64,000 nt of DNA from Aphanothece hegewaldii CCALA 016 (GTDB lineage: Bacteria > Cyanobacteriota > Cyanobacteriia > Cyanobacteriales > Microcystaceae): the NCBI RefSeq assembly GCF_003007785.1, contig NZ_PXOH01000011.1, positions 62,001 to 126,000 of the forward strand, in the 5' to 3' direction. Position numbers and translations under genes: made by a program. The notes below the pieces were generated by a model. The model made no database searches. It saw only the letters and a program-made list of their open reading frames with translations, and was not told the origin of the DNA. Positions 9,230 through 18,018 of the stretch are shown piece after piece; position 1 is the first letter of the stretch, and every line of letters starts with the position of its first letter.

Positions 9230-11248
9230 TTAGGCTGCTACTAAACTTTGACCGACTGAAGATCGATGATTAACAGCCACCTCAGCCATTGTCACATTCT
9301 GTTTAATCGTTTGATTATTCAGATAGCCGATCGGATCTTCTGCATCAAATTCAATCCCATCAAACAATATAATCGGTGAGCGGCGATATTTAATATCCCC
9401 TAAACCTAATTCACGGGCTGCCGTACTAAAGACACTCACTTTACAGACTCTTTCTAGGATTTCTACCCAGTTACGAGGGAAAGGAATATGCCCCCATCTC
9501 GCCATCTGTGTCATCATCCAAAGATGTTCGGTACGACTGGGACGATTTACGCCTTCGCCATAGAATAAATGATGGGCAGCTTCCCACATGGGATGTTCTA
9601 AGCTACAAGATTGATCATTTGGATCAGCGAGTTGAATGTAGTCTACTTTGGTACTAAGATACTGACGACTAGCGAGTAAATGTCTGATCTCTTCTCTATT
9701 AGCAGGATCGGCGCAGTAAGCACAAGCTTCTAAAAGGGCTTTCACTAAAGCAACGTGGCTATTGGGATACGCATTAGCCCAATCTTCGCGCACACCTAAA
9801 ACCTTTCCGGGGTGATTTTGCCAGATTTCAAGATCTGTCGCTACCGTAAACCCGACACCTTCCATCGCAGCCCGCAAATTCCAAGGTTCACTCACACAAT
9901 AACCATCTATAGTACCCGCTTTGAGATCGGCAACCATTTGCGCGGGGGGAATGGTTTCCAGATGAACATCTTGATCTGGATTAATACCACCAGATGCTAA
10001 CCAATAACGCAATAATAAATTGTGCATTGAGGACGGATGTACCATACCGAATGTATGGCGTTCGTCCGCCGATTCAAGTAAATAGCGTTTTAGAGCATTA
10101 CTATTCAAAACCCCTGCTTCATAAAACTTTTTACCCAAAGTAATCGCGTTACCGTTGCGAGTCATGGTTAAAGAGGAAACAATGGGTACAGATTGTTCAT
10201 CCTGTCCACCCGCCGTTAACCACGTTGGCATCCCAGAGGGCATTTGAGCCGCATCTAAGTAACCACCGATCATCCCATCGACGATCCCCCGCCAACTGGT
10301 TTCACGGACTAAATTTACTTCATCTAGACCATGTTTAGTAAACAATCCCTTCTCTTTGGCAACGACTAACGGCGCACAGGCAGTTAGAGGTACAAAACCA
10401 ATTTCTAGGTTAACTTTTTCGAGTCCATGACGGGCAACTACAGCCGTTTTTTGCGCCCGAAGTTTTTTGATGCGTTTTTGTTGGTTGAGGAAATAGATAA
10501 TTTCACTGCGGAGGCTGTAATAACTAGGATGGTTTACGACTTCCATCCGTTTACGGGGACGCGGGATATCGACTTCTAGGATACCACCAATTTTCGAGCC
10601 AGGCCCATTGGTGAGCATGACGATGCGATCGGATAATAACACGGCTTCATCGACATCATGAGTTACCATGACTGAAGTTACATGATATTCCTCACAAATT
10701 CTCATCAACTGTTCTTGTAAATTTCCTCTGGTTAGTGCATCCAACGCGCCAAAAGGTTCGTCTAATAAGAGTAGTTTGGGACGGATGGCTAAAGCACGTG
10801 CGATCGCTACTCGTTGTCTCATCCCCCCCGACAGTTGTCCTGGTTGTTTATCTACAGCATGACGCAACCCAACGAGATCAATATGTTCTTCAATAATTTG
10901 ATTTCGTTCCGCAATGGGTAAACCCGTCATTACTTCATCGACTGCAAGGGCTATATTTTGGCGAACTGTTAACCAAGGAAGTAAAGAATAATTTTGAAAA
11001 ACGACCATTCTTTCGGGGCCAGGTTCTTTGATCCTTTGTCCTTCTAGGGTTACAATTCCTTCACTGGGTAAGTCTAAACCTGCCATCATGTTTAATAGGG
11101 TCGATTTACCACAGCCTGAGTGACCAATTAGAGAGATAAATTCGCCTTTTTTGACTTCTAAATTAATTCCTTTGAGGGCGATATATTCACTTCCACCAGA
11201 GAGGGGAAACACTTTATCAATATTATCAACTGCGACAAATACACTCAT
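9230..11248 (-). CDS. nrtC: Nitrate ABC transporter ATPase with fused substrate-binding domain, NrtC
   Basis: 672 residues. The N-terminal 250 form an ABC ATPase ([50 protein letters not shown]). From about residue 275 a domain homologous to the nitrate-binding protein NrtA follows ([52 protein letters not shown]). This fusion is diagnostic for NrtC. In well-studied cyanobacteria the extra domain mediates inhibition of transport by ammonium. Length and both halves look intact. It is third in the nrtABCD order. Confidence 0.93.
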   Translation of the reverse strand: MSVFVAVDNIDKVFPLSGGSEYIALKGINLEVKKGEFISLIGHSGCGKSTLLNMMAGLDLPSEGIVTLEGQRIKEPGPERMVVFQNYSLLPWLTVRQNIALAVDEVMTGLPIAERNQIIEEHIDLVGLRHAVDKQPGQLSGGMRQRVAIARALAIRPKLLLLDEPFGALDALTRGNLQEQLMRICEEYHVTSVMVTHDVDEAVLLSDRIVMLTNGPGSKIGGILEVDIPRPRKRMEVVNHPSYYSLRSEIIYFLNQQKRIKKLRAQKTAVVARHGLEKVNLEIGFVPLTACAPLVVAKEKGLFTKHGLDEVNLVRETSWRGIVDGMIGGYLDAAQMPSGMPTWLTAGGQDEQSVPIVSSLTMTRNGNAITLGKKFYEAGVLNSNALKRYLLESADERHTFGMVHPSSMHNLLLRYWLASGGINPDQDVHLETIPPAQMVADLKAGTIDGYCVSEPWNLRAAMEGVGFTVATDLEIWQNHPGKVLGVREDWANAYPNSHVALVKALLEACAYCADPANREEIRHLLASRQYLSTKVDYIQLADPNDQSCSLEHPMWEAAHHLFYGEGVNRPSRTEHLWMMTQMARWGHIPFPRNWVEILERVCKVSVFSTAARELGLGDIKYRRSPIILFDGIEFDAEDPIGYLNNQTIKQNVTMAEVAVNHRSSVGQSLVAA

Positions 11249-11283
11249 TATTTTTTTCCTATTTAATTTATTTTGTTTATAGA

Positions 11284-11302
11284 GGGTTTGGCGACCAAAC
11301 CC
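11284..11302. repeat. GGGTTTGG-CGA-CCAAACCC palindrome in the nrtB-nrtC gap, copy 4
   Basis: A perfect 8-bp stem with a CGA loop, the same loop as in the nrtC-nrtD gap. It is followed by CCTACG, the reverse of the CGTAGGGG/TGTAGGGG flank seen at other copies, so this copy is in inverse orientation. Confidence 0.65.
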
Positions 11303-11333
11303 CTACGCTCATCGGGTTGTATGTCCTTTCAAA

Positions 11334-12173
11334 TTAGTTGTCTGGAAGAATTTTTGTTTGGATAAAAGCGACAAGTCGATCTAGGATTAAACCAACTGCA
11401 CCGATATAAACCAGAGCTAAAATGATGTCAGAGATGTAGTTATTTTGATAAGAATCCCAGATAAAGAAACCGATTCCGACGATACCAGACATGACGATTT
11501 CTGCTGCAATAATCGCTAACCAAGCAAGACCGATCGCAATTCTTAAACCTGTGAAAATGTAAGGGAGCGCAGAAGGAATCAGAATCTTGAAGAAGAATTT
11601 TTGTTGAGAAAGTTTGAGAACTTTTTTAACGTTGATATAGTCTTGAGGAATTTGTTGTACACCAACAGCAGTATTAATCAAAATCGGCCAAACTGCGGTA
11701 ATAAAGATGACGAATAACGCGGCAGGTTGGTTTTGTTGTAAGGCGGCTAGGGCTAAGGGAACCCATGCTAAAGGCGGAACTGTTCTTAAGAATTGAAACA
11801 AAGGATCTAAAGCTTTATTCCAAAAAGAATTGAGTCCAATAACAATACCTACACTAATGCCCACAACTGCCGCTAAAACATAACCAATTAAAACACGTTG
11901 TAAGCTGGCTAATACTTGCCAAAATAGACCGACATCTGTTCCGCCACGATTGAAAAATGGATACATTAAATAAGTGCGGGTTCTCTCATTGGTAATTAGA
12001 TCACTTGGCGGGGGTAATTTAATTAATCCAATCATTGAACAAAGTTGCCAAATCGCTAGAAAACTTAAAATACCGATGATTGGAGGAATAATATCTTTAG
12101 ATTTCTTTTTCCAAAATTTAGAGAAAGCATTAGATGAACTTGCGCCGTTACGATTTCTCATTGTTGCTGTCAT
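11334..12173 (-). CDS. nrtB: Nitrate ABC transporter permease NrtB
   Basis: A 279-residue inner-membrane permease with about six hydrophobic helices (GILSFLAIWQLCSMIGL, VLIGYVLAAVVGISVGIVIG, LFVIFITAVWPILINTAVGV, GLAWLAIIAAEIVMSGIVGI). The cytoplasmic coupling region around IPSALPYIFTGLRIAIGLAW matches the EAA-loop zone of the nitrate/taurine permease family. It forms the membrane channel for nitrate together with NrtA, NrtC and NrtD. It starts 39 bp after the end of nrtA, in the same operon. Confidence 0.92.
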   Translation of the reverse strand: MTATMRNRNGASSSNAFSKFWKKKSKDIIPPIIGILSFLAIWQLCSMIGLIKLPPPSDLITNERTRTYLMYPFFNRGGTDVGLFWQVLASLQRVLIGYVLAAVVGISVGIVIGLNSFWNKALDPLFQFLRTVPPLAWVPLALAALQQNQPAALFVIFITAVWPILINTAVGVQQIPQDYINVKKVLKLSQQKFFFKILIPSALPYIFTGLRIAIGLAWLAIIAAEIVMSGIVGIGFFIWDSYQNNYISDIILALVYIGAVGLILDRLVAFIQTKILPDN

Positions 12174-12212
12174 GGTGATGAACGCTCCTTATAAGTAATT
12201 TGACTTAGATAC

Positions 12213-13577
12213 TTAAGCTTTTTTTATTGCTAAACTATCGAGGTAGGCCTGGGGATTTTCTGGGTCGAATACTTTACCATCAAAAAACTTTTCAACTCCT
12301 CGGGAGGTACTGGTAGGTATATCAGCATCGGAGATACCAGCTTCTTTTGCTGCTGCTTTCCAAATATCCTCCCGATTTACTTTATCGATTAATGCTTTGG
12401 CATTCGTTAAGGTATCTTTGGGTAAAAAGCCCCAGCGAACGCTTTCAGTTAAGAACCACAAATCGAGACTCTTATAGGGATAAGAAACACTACCGCGAGG
12501 CGATTTCCAATACAAGGCGGCTTTCTGGAAATCTTTAATTTCTGGCTGGTTATCACCCATAATGTAAGTTCCGAGTAACATCGGTTCAAGAACACTGACT
12601 GGAACGTTAAAATACTTCGCACCAGAGAGAATTTGAGCCATTTCTGCTCGATTGCCTTCTACATCGCACCACTGTTGAGCCTCCATAATGCCTTTGAGAA
12701 GTGCTTTCGTCGCTTTCGGATTTTTGTCCACCCAATCACCACGCATGGCAAAATATTCTTCTGGATGGAATGGCCAAATCTGAGAGGTTAAAGCGGCGAT
12801 AAAACCAATGCCATCTCCAACAATACGAGCCGGCCAAGGATCACCTGTACTGAAGGCTTCCATCGTTCCAGTTTTCATGTTGGCTACGGTTTGAGCAGCA
12901 GGTACAGTTAATAGATTCACTTCTGTATCTGGGTTAATGCCTCCAGCAGCTAACCAGTAACGTATCCAAAAATCTTGGTTGGCTTTGGGAAATGTATATG
13001 CGGCTCTGAATGGTTTGCCCGCTTGTTTTAAACCACTAATATAATCTTTTGCTTTGCTTGCATCTAAACCGATATTTTTACCTTCTTGGGTTTTAGCGAC
13101 TGCAATTCCATTCCCTTGAGTGTTTAGCATTGCTAAAACATACATAGGAACTTTAACATTGTTTTTGGTGATCAATCCTTCAGAAATTAGATAAGGCATG
13201 GGCATTTGCCATTGTCCACCATCAATACCACCACCTGCGGCACCAATCTCTACGTTATCCCTAGCAGAACCCCAGTTTGCTTGTTTGGAGACATCTACAC
13301 CCGTCATCCCGTATTTAGCAAAAAATCCTTTTTCTTGAGCAATAATTAAAGGTGCTGCTTCAAAGATTGGCAAAAATCCTAATTTGACTTGTGGGGTTTC
13401 GGGTGTTGTTTCTGGCGTTAAGGCCGTTGGTGCGCTTGTTGTCGGTGTTGTCGTTGTTGGTGAACTGGCTGTACCAGAAGGTGCCGGCGGATTTCCTAAA
13501 CACCCTTTCAGTAATACAGCCCCAACAGCAGATGTCGCAGTTGTTGTTAAAAATCTTCTTCTAGAAAAATTGGACAT
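12213..13577 (-). CDS. nrtA: Nitrate-binding lipoprotein NrtA
   Basis: A 454-residue solute-binding protein. The N-terminus ([20 protein letters not shown], then VLLKGC) combines a twin-arginine motif with a lipobox whose Cys is near residue 26. A Pro/Thr-rich linker follows, and then the CmpA/NrtA fold ([64 protein letters not shown]). It captures nitrate/nitrite in the periplasm for NrtBCD. The long 5' region (about 600 bp to the next gene) contains an NtcA-type palindrome at 14025-14038. No nitrite or nitrate reductase gene lies next to it, unlike the nirA-nrtABCD-narB operons of some cyanobacteria. Confidence 0.93.
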   Translation of the reverse strand: MSNFSRRRFLTTTATSAVGAVLLKGCLGNPPAPSGTASSPTTTTPTTSAPTALTPETTPETPQVKLGFLPIFEAAPLIIAQEKGFFAKYGMTGVDVSKQANWGSARDNVEIGAAGGGIDGGQWQMPMPYLISEGLITKNNVKVPMYVLAMLNTQGNGIAVAKTQEGKNIGLDASKAKDYISGLKQAGKPFRAAYTFPKANQDFWIRYWLAAGGINPDTEVNLLTVPAAQTVANMKTGTMEAFSTGDPWPARIVGDGIGFIAALTSQIWPFHPEEYFAMRGDWVDKNPKATKALLKGIMEAQQWCDVEGNRAEMAQILSGAKYFNVPVSVLEPMLLGTYIMGDNQPEIKDFQKAALYWKSPRGSVSYPYKSLDLWFLTESVRWGFLPKDTLTNAKALIDKVNREDIWKAAAKEAGISDADIPTSTSRGVEKFFDGKVFDPENPQAYLDSLAIKKA

Positions 13578-14006
13578 AAAATTCCCTCCCTGCTGGTAAT
13601 GACTTTGTTGCAGAACAATTTGGTAAAGGTTTTTAGTTAAAAGCTTTCTGCCTTTCTCAGGTTATGAAAGCTGTACTGAGTTTTTTAATACAGTTTAGCT
13701 CCGTCTTTATTGAAAACTAACTGAATTCATATAGAGTATCTTACATGATTTTTGGAGTAATGATTGATTTTTATGAAAGTATTTGTAAGAAAATTTTAAT
13801 TTTATTGATAAGTATCAGTTAAGAGTATTGATTTAACTAGATTTCAGCCTTTTTTTTGCTTTCTGGCTGCTCATTCTTTATAGCAAAAAGTATATAGTTT
13901 GTATTTTATATAATCAATTAAAGAAAACTTTTATCGGGATTTTGTCGCCAAATTTCATAAGTTAATAACAAAAACATATAATTAATCTAAATTAAATTTA
14001 AATCTA
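13578..14006. other. Long AT-rich 5' region of the nrt operon
   Basis: About 430 bp without a convincing ORF. It would be the 5' untranslated leader of nrtA if transcription starts at the NtcA-type site beyond it. A weak stem (CTGTA at about 13670, TACAG at about 13688) is visible. I found no second exact GTA-N8-TAC closer to the gene. Confidence 0.4.
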
Positions 14007-14065
14007 TTATATTTAAAGCAAAATGTATCACAGAATACAGACGCAATATAAACACGGTTCGGGAA
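14007..14065 (-). repeat. Inverted copy A of a 60-bp repeat with NtcA-like core
   Basis: The reverse complement of this segment matches 18943-19002 almost base for base. Shared blocks are TTCCCGAA, then a 6-7 base spacer, then TTATATTGCGTCTGTATTCT, RTGATACATTTTGC and TAAATATAA. Only three substitutions occur in the 45-base core. The left half of the neighbourhood (14053-14180) is richer in G+C than the surrounding intergenic DNA, as if it belonged to a remnant element. Confidence 0.7.
14025..14038 (-). promoter_or_regulatory. Candidate NtcA-binding site upstream of nrtA
   Basis: GTATCACAGAATAC is an exact GTA-N8-TAC palindrome, the NtcA consensus. On the minus strand a TAGATT -10-like hexamer follows 18 bases downstream, somewhat closer than the usual 22. 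It is about 450 bp upstream of nrtA, which is far but is within the only intergenic region of the operon. NtcA activation of nrt genes is established in other cyanobacteria. Confidence 0.4.
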
Positions 14066-14179
14066 GCAAGCACCCCAAGTAGAACGCAACGGGTACAATT
14101 TCTCGTGTTTTGGGCTAAATGAGGCGAGCAATCGCAGACGGGCACTTGTGAGAGAAAAACTGGTTTTGTAGCTTGAAGA

Positions 14180-14830
14180 TTAATTCAGTTTTCCGTCTCT
14201 TAAATCCTGTTCAAACTGTCGTAAGGCTAGACTAGAACCATTATTCCAAGCAAGTTCTACATATTTCGGCAAGATTTTTTTTAGCTCAAATTCTCTGAAA
14301 ATCAAACTTTGCTGATCTTGATATTCTTTACCATCAAAAATATAAATCAATAAGTTGCCCCGACGATAAATCCATAATTCAGGAATCCCAATAGCTTGAT
14401 AATCCTTTGCTTTCGTGGTAGAAGTTAAATCTACTTCGAGCGCTAAATCTGGAGGAGGATCGATACTCAGATCGATTTTCTCTTTACCTAAAATAGCTTG
14501 ACGGTTATCGATATAGAAACAAGTATCGGGTTCTACTCCCGATAAAGCAAATCGTTTGAGGGTAATTGGATCAAAGCATTCCCATTCTAACCCTTGATGA
14601 CGTAAAAGAATTTTAACTAAATCTCTGAGGGTATCAATTCTTTTTCCGTGACTGGGAAGGGGAGCCATTAGTAAAATCTCATGAGTACTATCATTAAAAT
14701 AAATTTTAGGATATGTTTGCTCTTGGCGAATTTTTAGAAGTTGCTCATAATCTTCCCAAGTTTGATGGCGTAAAATGACTTCACTTCCGGGGGACAATGT
14801 AAGCGTATCTTGGCTAACCTTTACAAGCAT
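14180..14830 (-). CDS. Uma2 family (DUF820) endonuclease-like protein
   Basis: A 216-residue protein. HQTWEDYEQLLKIRQEQTYP and STHEILLMAPLPSHGKRID form the start. FDPITLKRFALSGVEPDTCF, PPPDLALEVDLTSTTKAKDY and IPELWIYRRGNLLIYIFDG carry the PD-(D/E)XK-like core (EPDTCFY ... LALEVDLTS). This subgroup has Asp/Glu-Val-Asp in place of the EVLSP seen in the other two Uma2 proteins here. It ends with a helical tail. It is separated by 16 bp from thioredoxin upstream and may be co-transcribed with it. Confidence 0.82.
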   Translation of the reverse strand: MLVKVSQDTLTLSPGSEVILRHQTWEDYEQLLKIRQEQTYPKIYFNDSTHEILLMAPLPSHGKRIDTLRDLVKILLRHQGLEWECFDPITLKRFALSGVEPDTCFYIDNRQAILGKEKIDLSIDPPPDLALEVDLTSTTKAKDYQAIGIPELWIYRRGNLLIYIFDGKEYQDQQSLIFREFELKKILPKYVELAWNNGSSLALRQFEQDLRDGKLN

Positions 14831-14846
14831 AGTTTTTTTGCTCTTG

Positions 14847-15164
14847 TTACAGAATCGTTTGCAATTGTTGTATTAACTGTTGTGCTTGTACTACACCTTC
14901 AATTCGTTCTATAGGTTGCCCGTTTTTGAAGAGAACCAATGTCGGTAGGGCATGAATCTGATATTGCGTTGCTAAGTTAGGATATTTGTCTGTATCAATT
15001 TTTACAATTTGTACACGATTTTTTAAATAGGCTCCAACTTGTTCTAAGATAGGACTCATCATCTGACAAGGTCCGCACCAAGTCGCATAAAAATCGACTA
15101 ATACGGGTGTTGCTGAATTGGATAATAGATCCTCAAAGCTGGTAAATTGCTTTTTAAGTGCCAT
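14847..15164 (-). CDS. trxA: Thioredoxin
   Basis: A 105-residue classical thioredoxin with the active site WCGPC in VLVDFYATWCGPCQMMSPIL, the cis-Pro loop ALPTLVLFKNG, and the final GVVQAQQLIQQL helix. It reduces disulfides of target proteins in the cytoplasm using electrons from thioredoxin reductase. The length is typical. Cyanobacteria carry several m-, x- and y-type thioredoxins; the sequence does not clearly settle which this is. The Uma2 gene follows after 16 bp. Confidence 0.92.
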   Translation of the reverse strand: MALKKQFTSFEDLLSNSATPVLVDFYATWCGPCQMMSPILEQVGAYLKNRVQIVKIDTDKYPNLATQYQIHALPTLVLFKNGQPIERIEGVVQAQQLIQQLQTIL

Positions 15165-15256
15165 AAAATTTTAGTTGTTAGAAAAAGTAAAAAACTAAGA
15201 CAGTACTTTCTTTCTTCGTAACTTGATTATAGCGAAACCCCAAGATAAAGAATCAA

Positions 15257-16081
15257 TTATTTAGCGACATCTTTGTGTTGAAAGGTCTTACGAATCACCC
15301 AACGAATTAAAGAAGGTACAATTGTGTAAACTCCTTCCGTTGCTTGTGCAGAACCGACAAAAACTTTTTCTTTTTTATGTTGTACCGCATCCCAAACCGC
15401 ATTGGCAACATCTTCGGGTTTTTCGATTAATGGATTATTCATCAGTTGTTCGACTTGTTGTCGTCGCATCTGCTGATCGTTTTCATCCCTACCAGTAAAT
15501 ATAGCTCGTTCTAAAAAATTAGTTTTAATCAAGTTTGGATAAATACCACCAACATGAATACCTTTAGGCGCAAGTTCAGTATACAAGGCTTGTGTCATTC
15601 CATTGATCGCGTATTTACTGGTAGTATAGGGAACTAAATAAGCTAGAGGAACTGTCCCTCCAATTGAACAAAGATTAATGATCGTTCCTTTCTCTCTTAA
15701 GAGCATATGGGGTAGTAAAGCATGAATGGTATGGATATATCCCCATAAATTAGTATCAAGAGTTCGATGCCATTCTTCTAATGTAAACTGTTCTATTGGT
15801 CCTGAAACGTATATACCAGAATTATTTACTAACACATCGATCGCCATAAATTCATTAAGTGCTTTTTGGATTAGAATATTAACCTGTGCTGGATCTCTAA
15901 CATCAGTTGGAATAGCTAGAGTCTTAATCGAAAAACGCCCACTCAACTCATCGGCTACCGCATTCAATCGATCGCTTTGTCGTGCTGCTAAAATAATATT
16001 GTAGCCTTCTTGGGCAAATCGGTAAGCTGTAGCTTTGCCAATTCCTTGAGACCCTCCCGTAATTAATATTGTTGCTGTCAT
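15257..16081 (-). CDS. Short-chain dehydrogenase/reductase (SDR)
   Basis: A 274-residue classical SDR. The cofactor motif is GGSQGIGKA near residue 8. NNSGIY replaces the usual NNAG. A Ser lies in LCSIGG, and YTTSKYAI gives the catalytic Tyr-x-x-x-Lys. The C-terminal part (PNLIKTNFLERAI, then KPEDVANAVWDAVQHKKEKV, FVGSAQ) resembles the group of SDRs of unknown substrate with a late hydrophobic segment (YTIVPSLIRWVIRKTF) that may contact membrane. The NAD(P)(H)-dependent substrate is not predictable. It is monocistronic by spacing. Confidence 0.85.
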   Translation of the reverse strand: MTATILITGGSQGIGKATAYRFAQEGYNIILAARQSDRLNAVADELSGRFSIKTLAIPTDVRDPAQVNILIQKALNEFMAIDVLVNNSGIYVSGPIEQFTLEEWHRTLDTNLWGYIHTIHALLPHMLLREKGTIINLCSIGGTVPLAYLVPYTTSKYAINGMTQALYTELAPKGIHVGGIYPNLIKTNFLERAIFTGRDENDQQMRRQQVEQLMNNPLIEKPEDVANAVWDAVQHKKEKVFVGSAQATEGVYTIVPSLIRWVIRKTFQHKDVAK

Positions 16082-16226
16082 AGGATAATAATAATTAATG
16101 TTTTTTTATTTAATTTTGTGCCAAAAATTCTCAAAAACCGTCTGACTTTGGTTAGAGATTGTTTCTACTCCTATAATTTATTTAATTACTTTATTTTTCA
16201 ATAGTCATCATATACATAATTAATTT

Positions 16227-16255
16227 GTAAAGACGTGCCATGAACACGTCTCTAC
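16227..16255. repeat. AGACGTG/CACGTCT dispersed palindrome
   Basis: AGACGTG-CCATGAA-CACGTCT, flanked by GTAA and CTAC. It is related to the palindromes at 25785-25816 and 63836-63855, which share the AGACG(C/T)G...C(A/G)CGTCTCTA outline. Confidence 0.5.
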
Positions 16256-16278
16256 GATTGCTCCAGATTTAATATTAT

Positions 16279-16512
16279 TTAGCCAATTTGTAGTTCTTTA
16301 AAAGAATCAAGATCTTGAACTGCAACTAGCTTTTCTTCATCTTCCCAGTTAGCGATCGCTGTTACTTCTGTTTCTTGTTCATTTAAGATAAGGTTAGAAC
16401 TAATATAACCCACTTGTAAGGGTAAAATTTCGGTATAAAGTTTTCTAAGTTTTTCAAAACGTGAATCTTTTTTACCCGAATCTAAAATAAAAGTCTTACT
16501 CAAGGTAATCAT
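16279..16512 (-). CDS. Small hypothetical protein, possibly ABM-like ferredoxin fold
   Basis: 77 residues. The pattern LQVGYISSNLILNEQETEVT followed by AIANWEDEEKLVAV resembles antibiotic-biosynthesis-monooxygenase-like (dimeric alpha/beta barrel) small proteins: a helix, then a strand with Gly-Tyr/Phe, then W-x-(D/S)-E-E-x-L. That likeness is weak and by eye only. There is no membrane segment. The gene stands alone between the SDR and the GalU-like gene. Confidence 0.55.
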   Translation of the reverse strand: MITLSKTFILDSGKKDSRFEKLRKLYTEILPLQVGYISSNLILNEQETEVTAIANWEDEEKLVAVQDLDSFKELQIG

Positions 16513-16753
16513 TTCCGTAGCTCCATTTCAATTTAAGGACTAACATTCTTATTGTGACGATTTTGCTTTTTGGGATGTCAGGGGGAATAACTGTCTTTTT
16601 TGGTACGGTTTTCATCTTGTTTATGGTTAGGGAAAGAGCGTCTGTAACGTCAATATATGAAATGTTTTCATGAATTTGGCTAAATTTTGCTAACGTTAAA
16701 TAAGGATTTGATTTCTAAACCTTTATCAATCAACAATCTGTGTGTTTAAAAAT

Positions 16754-17638
16754 ATGAATCAACCTTTACATAAAGCGGTTATTCCTGCTGCTGGTTTTGG
16801 TACACGTTTATTTCCAGCAACGAAAGGAATAAAAAAAGAATTTTTTCCTTTAATCGATCAAGATGGACTCGCTAAACCTGTTATCTTAATTATTGTCGAA
16901 GAAGTCATCAAATCAGGAATACAAGAAATTGCCATTATTATACAAACTCAAGATTATTCTTTATTTGCTGACTTTTTTAAAAATCCACCACCAGCTAAAT
17001 TTTATAATAAACTCTCAAGAGAAAGTAAAAAGTATAGTGACTATCTACAAGAAATAGGCGAAAAAATAACTTTAATTCCCCAAGAACAACAAGAAGGTTA
17101 TGGTCATGCGGTTTACTGTGCCAAAGATTGGGTAAAACAAGAACCTTTTTTATTATTACTCGGCGATCATGTTTATCGCTCTAATATCGATAAATCTTGT
17201 GTCCATCAATTAGTCGAACTTTATCAACAATATCAAACGAATGTGATCGGTTTAACAATTATACCTGAAGATATTATTCATAAAGCAGGTATTATAACAG
17301 GCAATTGGCTAGAAACATATTTACTATCAATTACACAACTGGTAGAAAAACCATCTATAGATTATGCGCGAGATCATCTTCATATACCCAACATGAAACC
17401 AGATGAATTCCTCGCTATTTTTGGAATGTATATTCTACAACCCCAGATTTTTGATTATTTAGAAGACGAAATAAAAAACGAGCAACGACTTAAAGGAGAA
17501 TTTCAATTAACGACTGCTTTGGATCAGCTTGCAAAAGCACAAGGAATGCTTGGTTATTTGGTTCAAGGTCAATATTTTGATATCGGAATGCCGTTGTTTT
17601 ATCGTCAGACCATGATTGATTTTAAAATGGGTTCTTGA
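16754..17638 (+). CDS. GalU-like UTP--glucose-1-phosphate uridylyltransferase
   Basis: A nucleotidyltransferase of about 294 residues. The ATG at 16754 gives MNQPLHKAVIPAAGFGTRLF; a GTG four codons upstream (16742) is an alternative start. PAAGFGTRLFPATKGIKKEF is the NTP-binding signature, and GYGHAVYCAKDW and LLLGDHVYRSN follow it. VEKPSIDYAR and GMYILQPQIFDYLE complete the GalU/GtaB family pattern. The enzyme should make UDP-glucose for polysaccharides and glycolipids, although other nucleotide sugars are possible. The stop codon overlaps a TTGACA that may be the -35 box of a downstream small RNA. Confidence 0.8.
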   Translation: MNQPLHKAVIPAAGFGTRLFPATKGIKKEFFPLIDQDGLAKPVILIIVEEVIKSGIQEIAIIIQTQDYSLFADFFKNPPPAKFYNKLSRESKKYSDYLQEIGEKITLIPQEQQEGYGHAVYCAKDWVKQEPFLLLLGDHVYRSNIDKSCVHQLVELYQQYQTNVIGLTIIPEDIIHKAGIITGNWLETYLLSITQLVEKPSIDYARDHLHIPNMKPDEFLAIFGMYILQPQIFDYLEDEIKNEQRLKGEFQLTTALDQLAKAQGMLGYLVQGQYFDIGMPLFYRQTMIDFKMGS

Positions 17639-17663
17639 CAAACTTGAAAAATTGTGGTAAATT
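17635..17663 (+). promoter_or_regulatory. Promoter-like -35/-10 pair overlapping the galU-like stop codon
   Basis: TTGACA at 17635-17640, a 17-bp spacer, then TAAATT at 17658-17663. The perfect -35 and ideal spacing would place a transcription start near 17671. Confidence 0.45.
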
Positions 17664-17670
17664 TGACACA

Positions 17671-17821
17671 TAATGGAAAAGGTGTACGCCTACAAACTCG
17701 ATATATGATACGCAATTCCTACTACTTATTTTATTGGTTTAGATTGGCTCATCAGAGGCGATCCTAATTAAGTATGGGATAGTCAAGATGAGCCGCAGTA
17801 AGTTAAATAGCTGCGGTTTTT
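17671..17821 (+). ncRNA. Candidate structured small RNA (about 150 nt) upstream of the aroF/aroG leader
   Basis: There is no ORF here. GGCTCATC at 17746-17753 pairs with GATGAGCC at 17787-17794, enclosing a smaller stem (ATCCTA with TATGGGAT). Immediately after comes a second hairpin, CCGCAG/CTGCGG, with a T-run. Together with the promoter-like element this looks like an independent small RNA. The alternative is simply the 3' end of the galU-like transcript. The 5' end is inferred from promoter spacing only. Confidence 0.4.
17793..17821 (+). terminator. Intrinsic terminator
   Basis: CCGCAG at 17793-17798 pairs with CTGCGG at 17811-17816 (12-base loop), followed by TTTTT. It shares two bases with the upstream GGCTCATC/GATGAGCC stem. 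Confidence 0.75.
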
Positions 17822-17853
17822 GCTTTATATACATTCGTTCGTTAGAAAAGATT

Positions 17854-17913
17854 ATGCTTACCCCCCTATTTTACGGATTTTATTTTTATTGGCCTAAACG
17901 AGGTTTTGGGTAA
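17854..17913 (+). CDS. Aromatic-rich leader peptide of the DAHP synthase attenuator
   Basis: A 19-codon ORF reading MLTPLFYGFYFYWPKRGFG and then TAA. Eight of 19 residues are Phe, Tyr or Trp, and positions 6-13 are F-Y-G-F-Y-F-Y-W. It starts 165 bp before a gene for DAHP synthase, the first enzyme of aromatic amino acid synthesis. A weak purine-rich AGAAAAG lies 5 bases before the ATG. The peptide's last four codons and stop (17902-17911) are complementary to the 5' arm of the terminator downstream. This arrangement matches classical leader-peptide attenuators of amino acid operons. It has no resemblance to a functional protein. Confidence 0.75.
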   Translation: MLTPLFYGFYFYWPKRGFG

Positions 17914-17982
17914 GTTTATGATGCTGCTAACTAACGCGCTAATTATAGAACCCGGAACCAAAAAAAGGTAACGGGTTTTTTT
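17902..17982 (+). promoter_or_regulatory. Transcription attenuator: antiterminator and terminator in the aroF/aroG leader
   Basis: Antiterminator: GGTTTTGGGT at 17902-17911 pairs over 10 bp (two G-U) with ACCCGGAACC at 17950-17959. Terminator: AACCCG at 17949-17954 pairs with CGGGTT at 17972-17977, with an inner ACC/GGT stem and an A7 loop, followed by seven T. Both use 17950-17959, so they exclude each other. A ribosome reaching the leader stop would cover 17902-17911 and allow termination. One stalled on scarce aromatic aminoacyl-tRNA leaves it free to form the antiterminator. The pairing is seen; the regulation is inferred. Confidence 0.7.
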
Positions 17983-18018
17983 AATGTCCAACTTTATAGA
18001 CTAAAGGAAGTTACAATC

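Noticed and set aside
13578..14179. Search for a glutamine-type (glnA motif) or other riboswitch in the nrt leader
   Set aside because: No conserved GGACGGAAGTAGG-type core on either strand.
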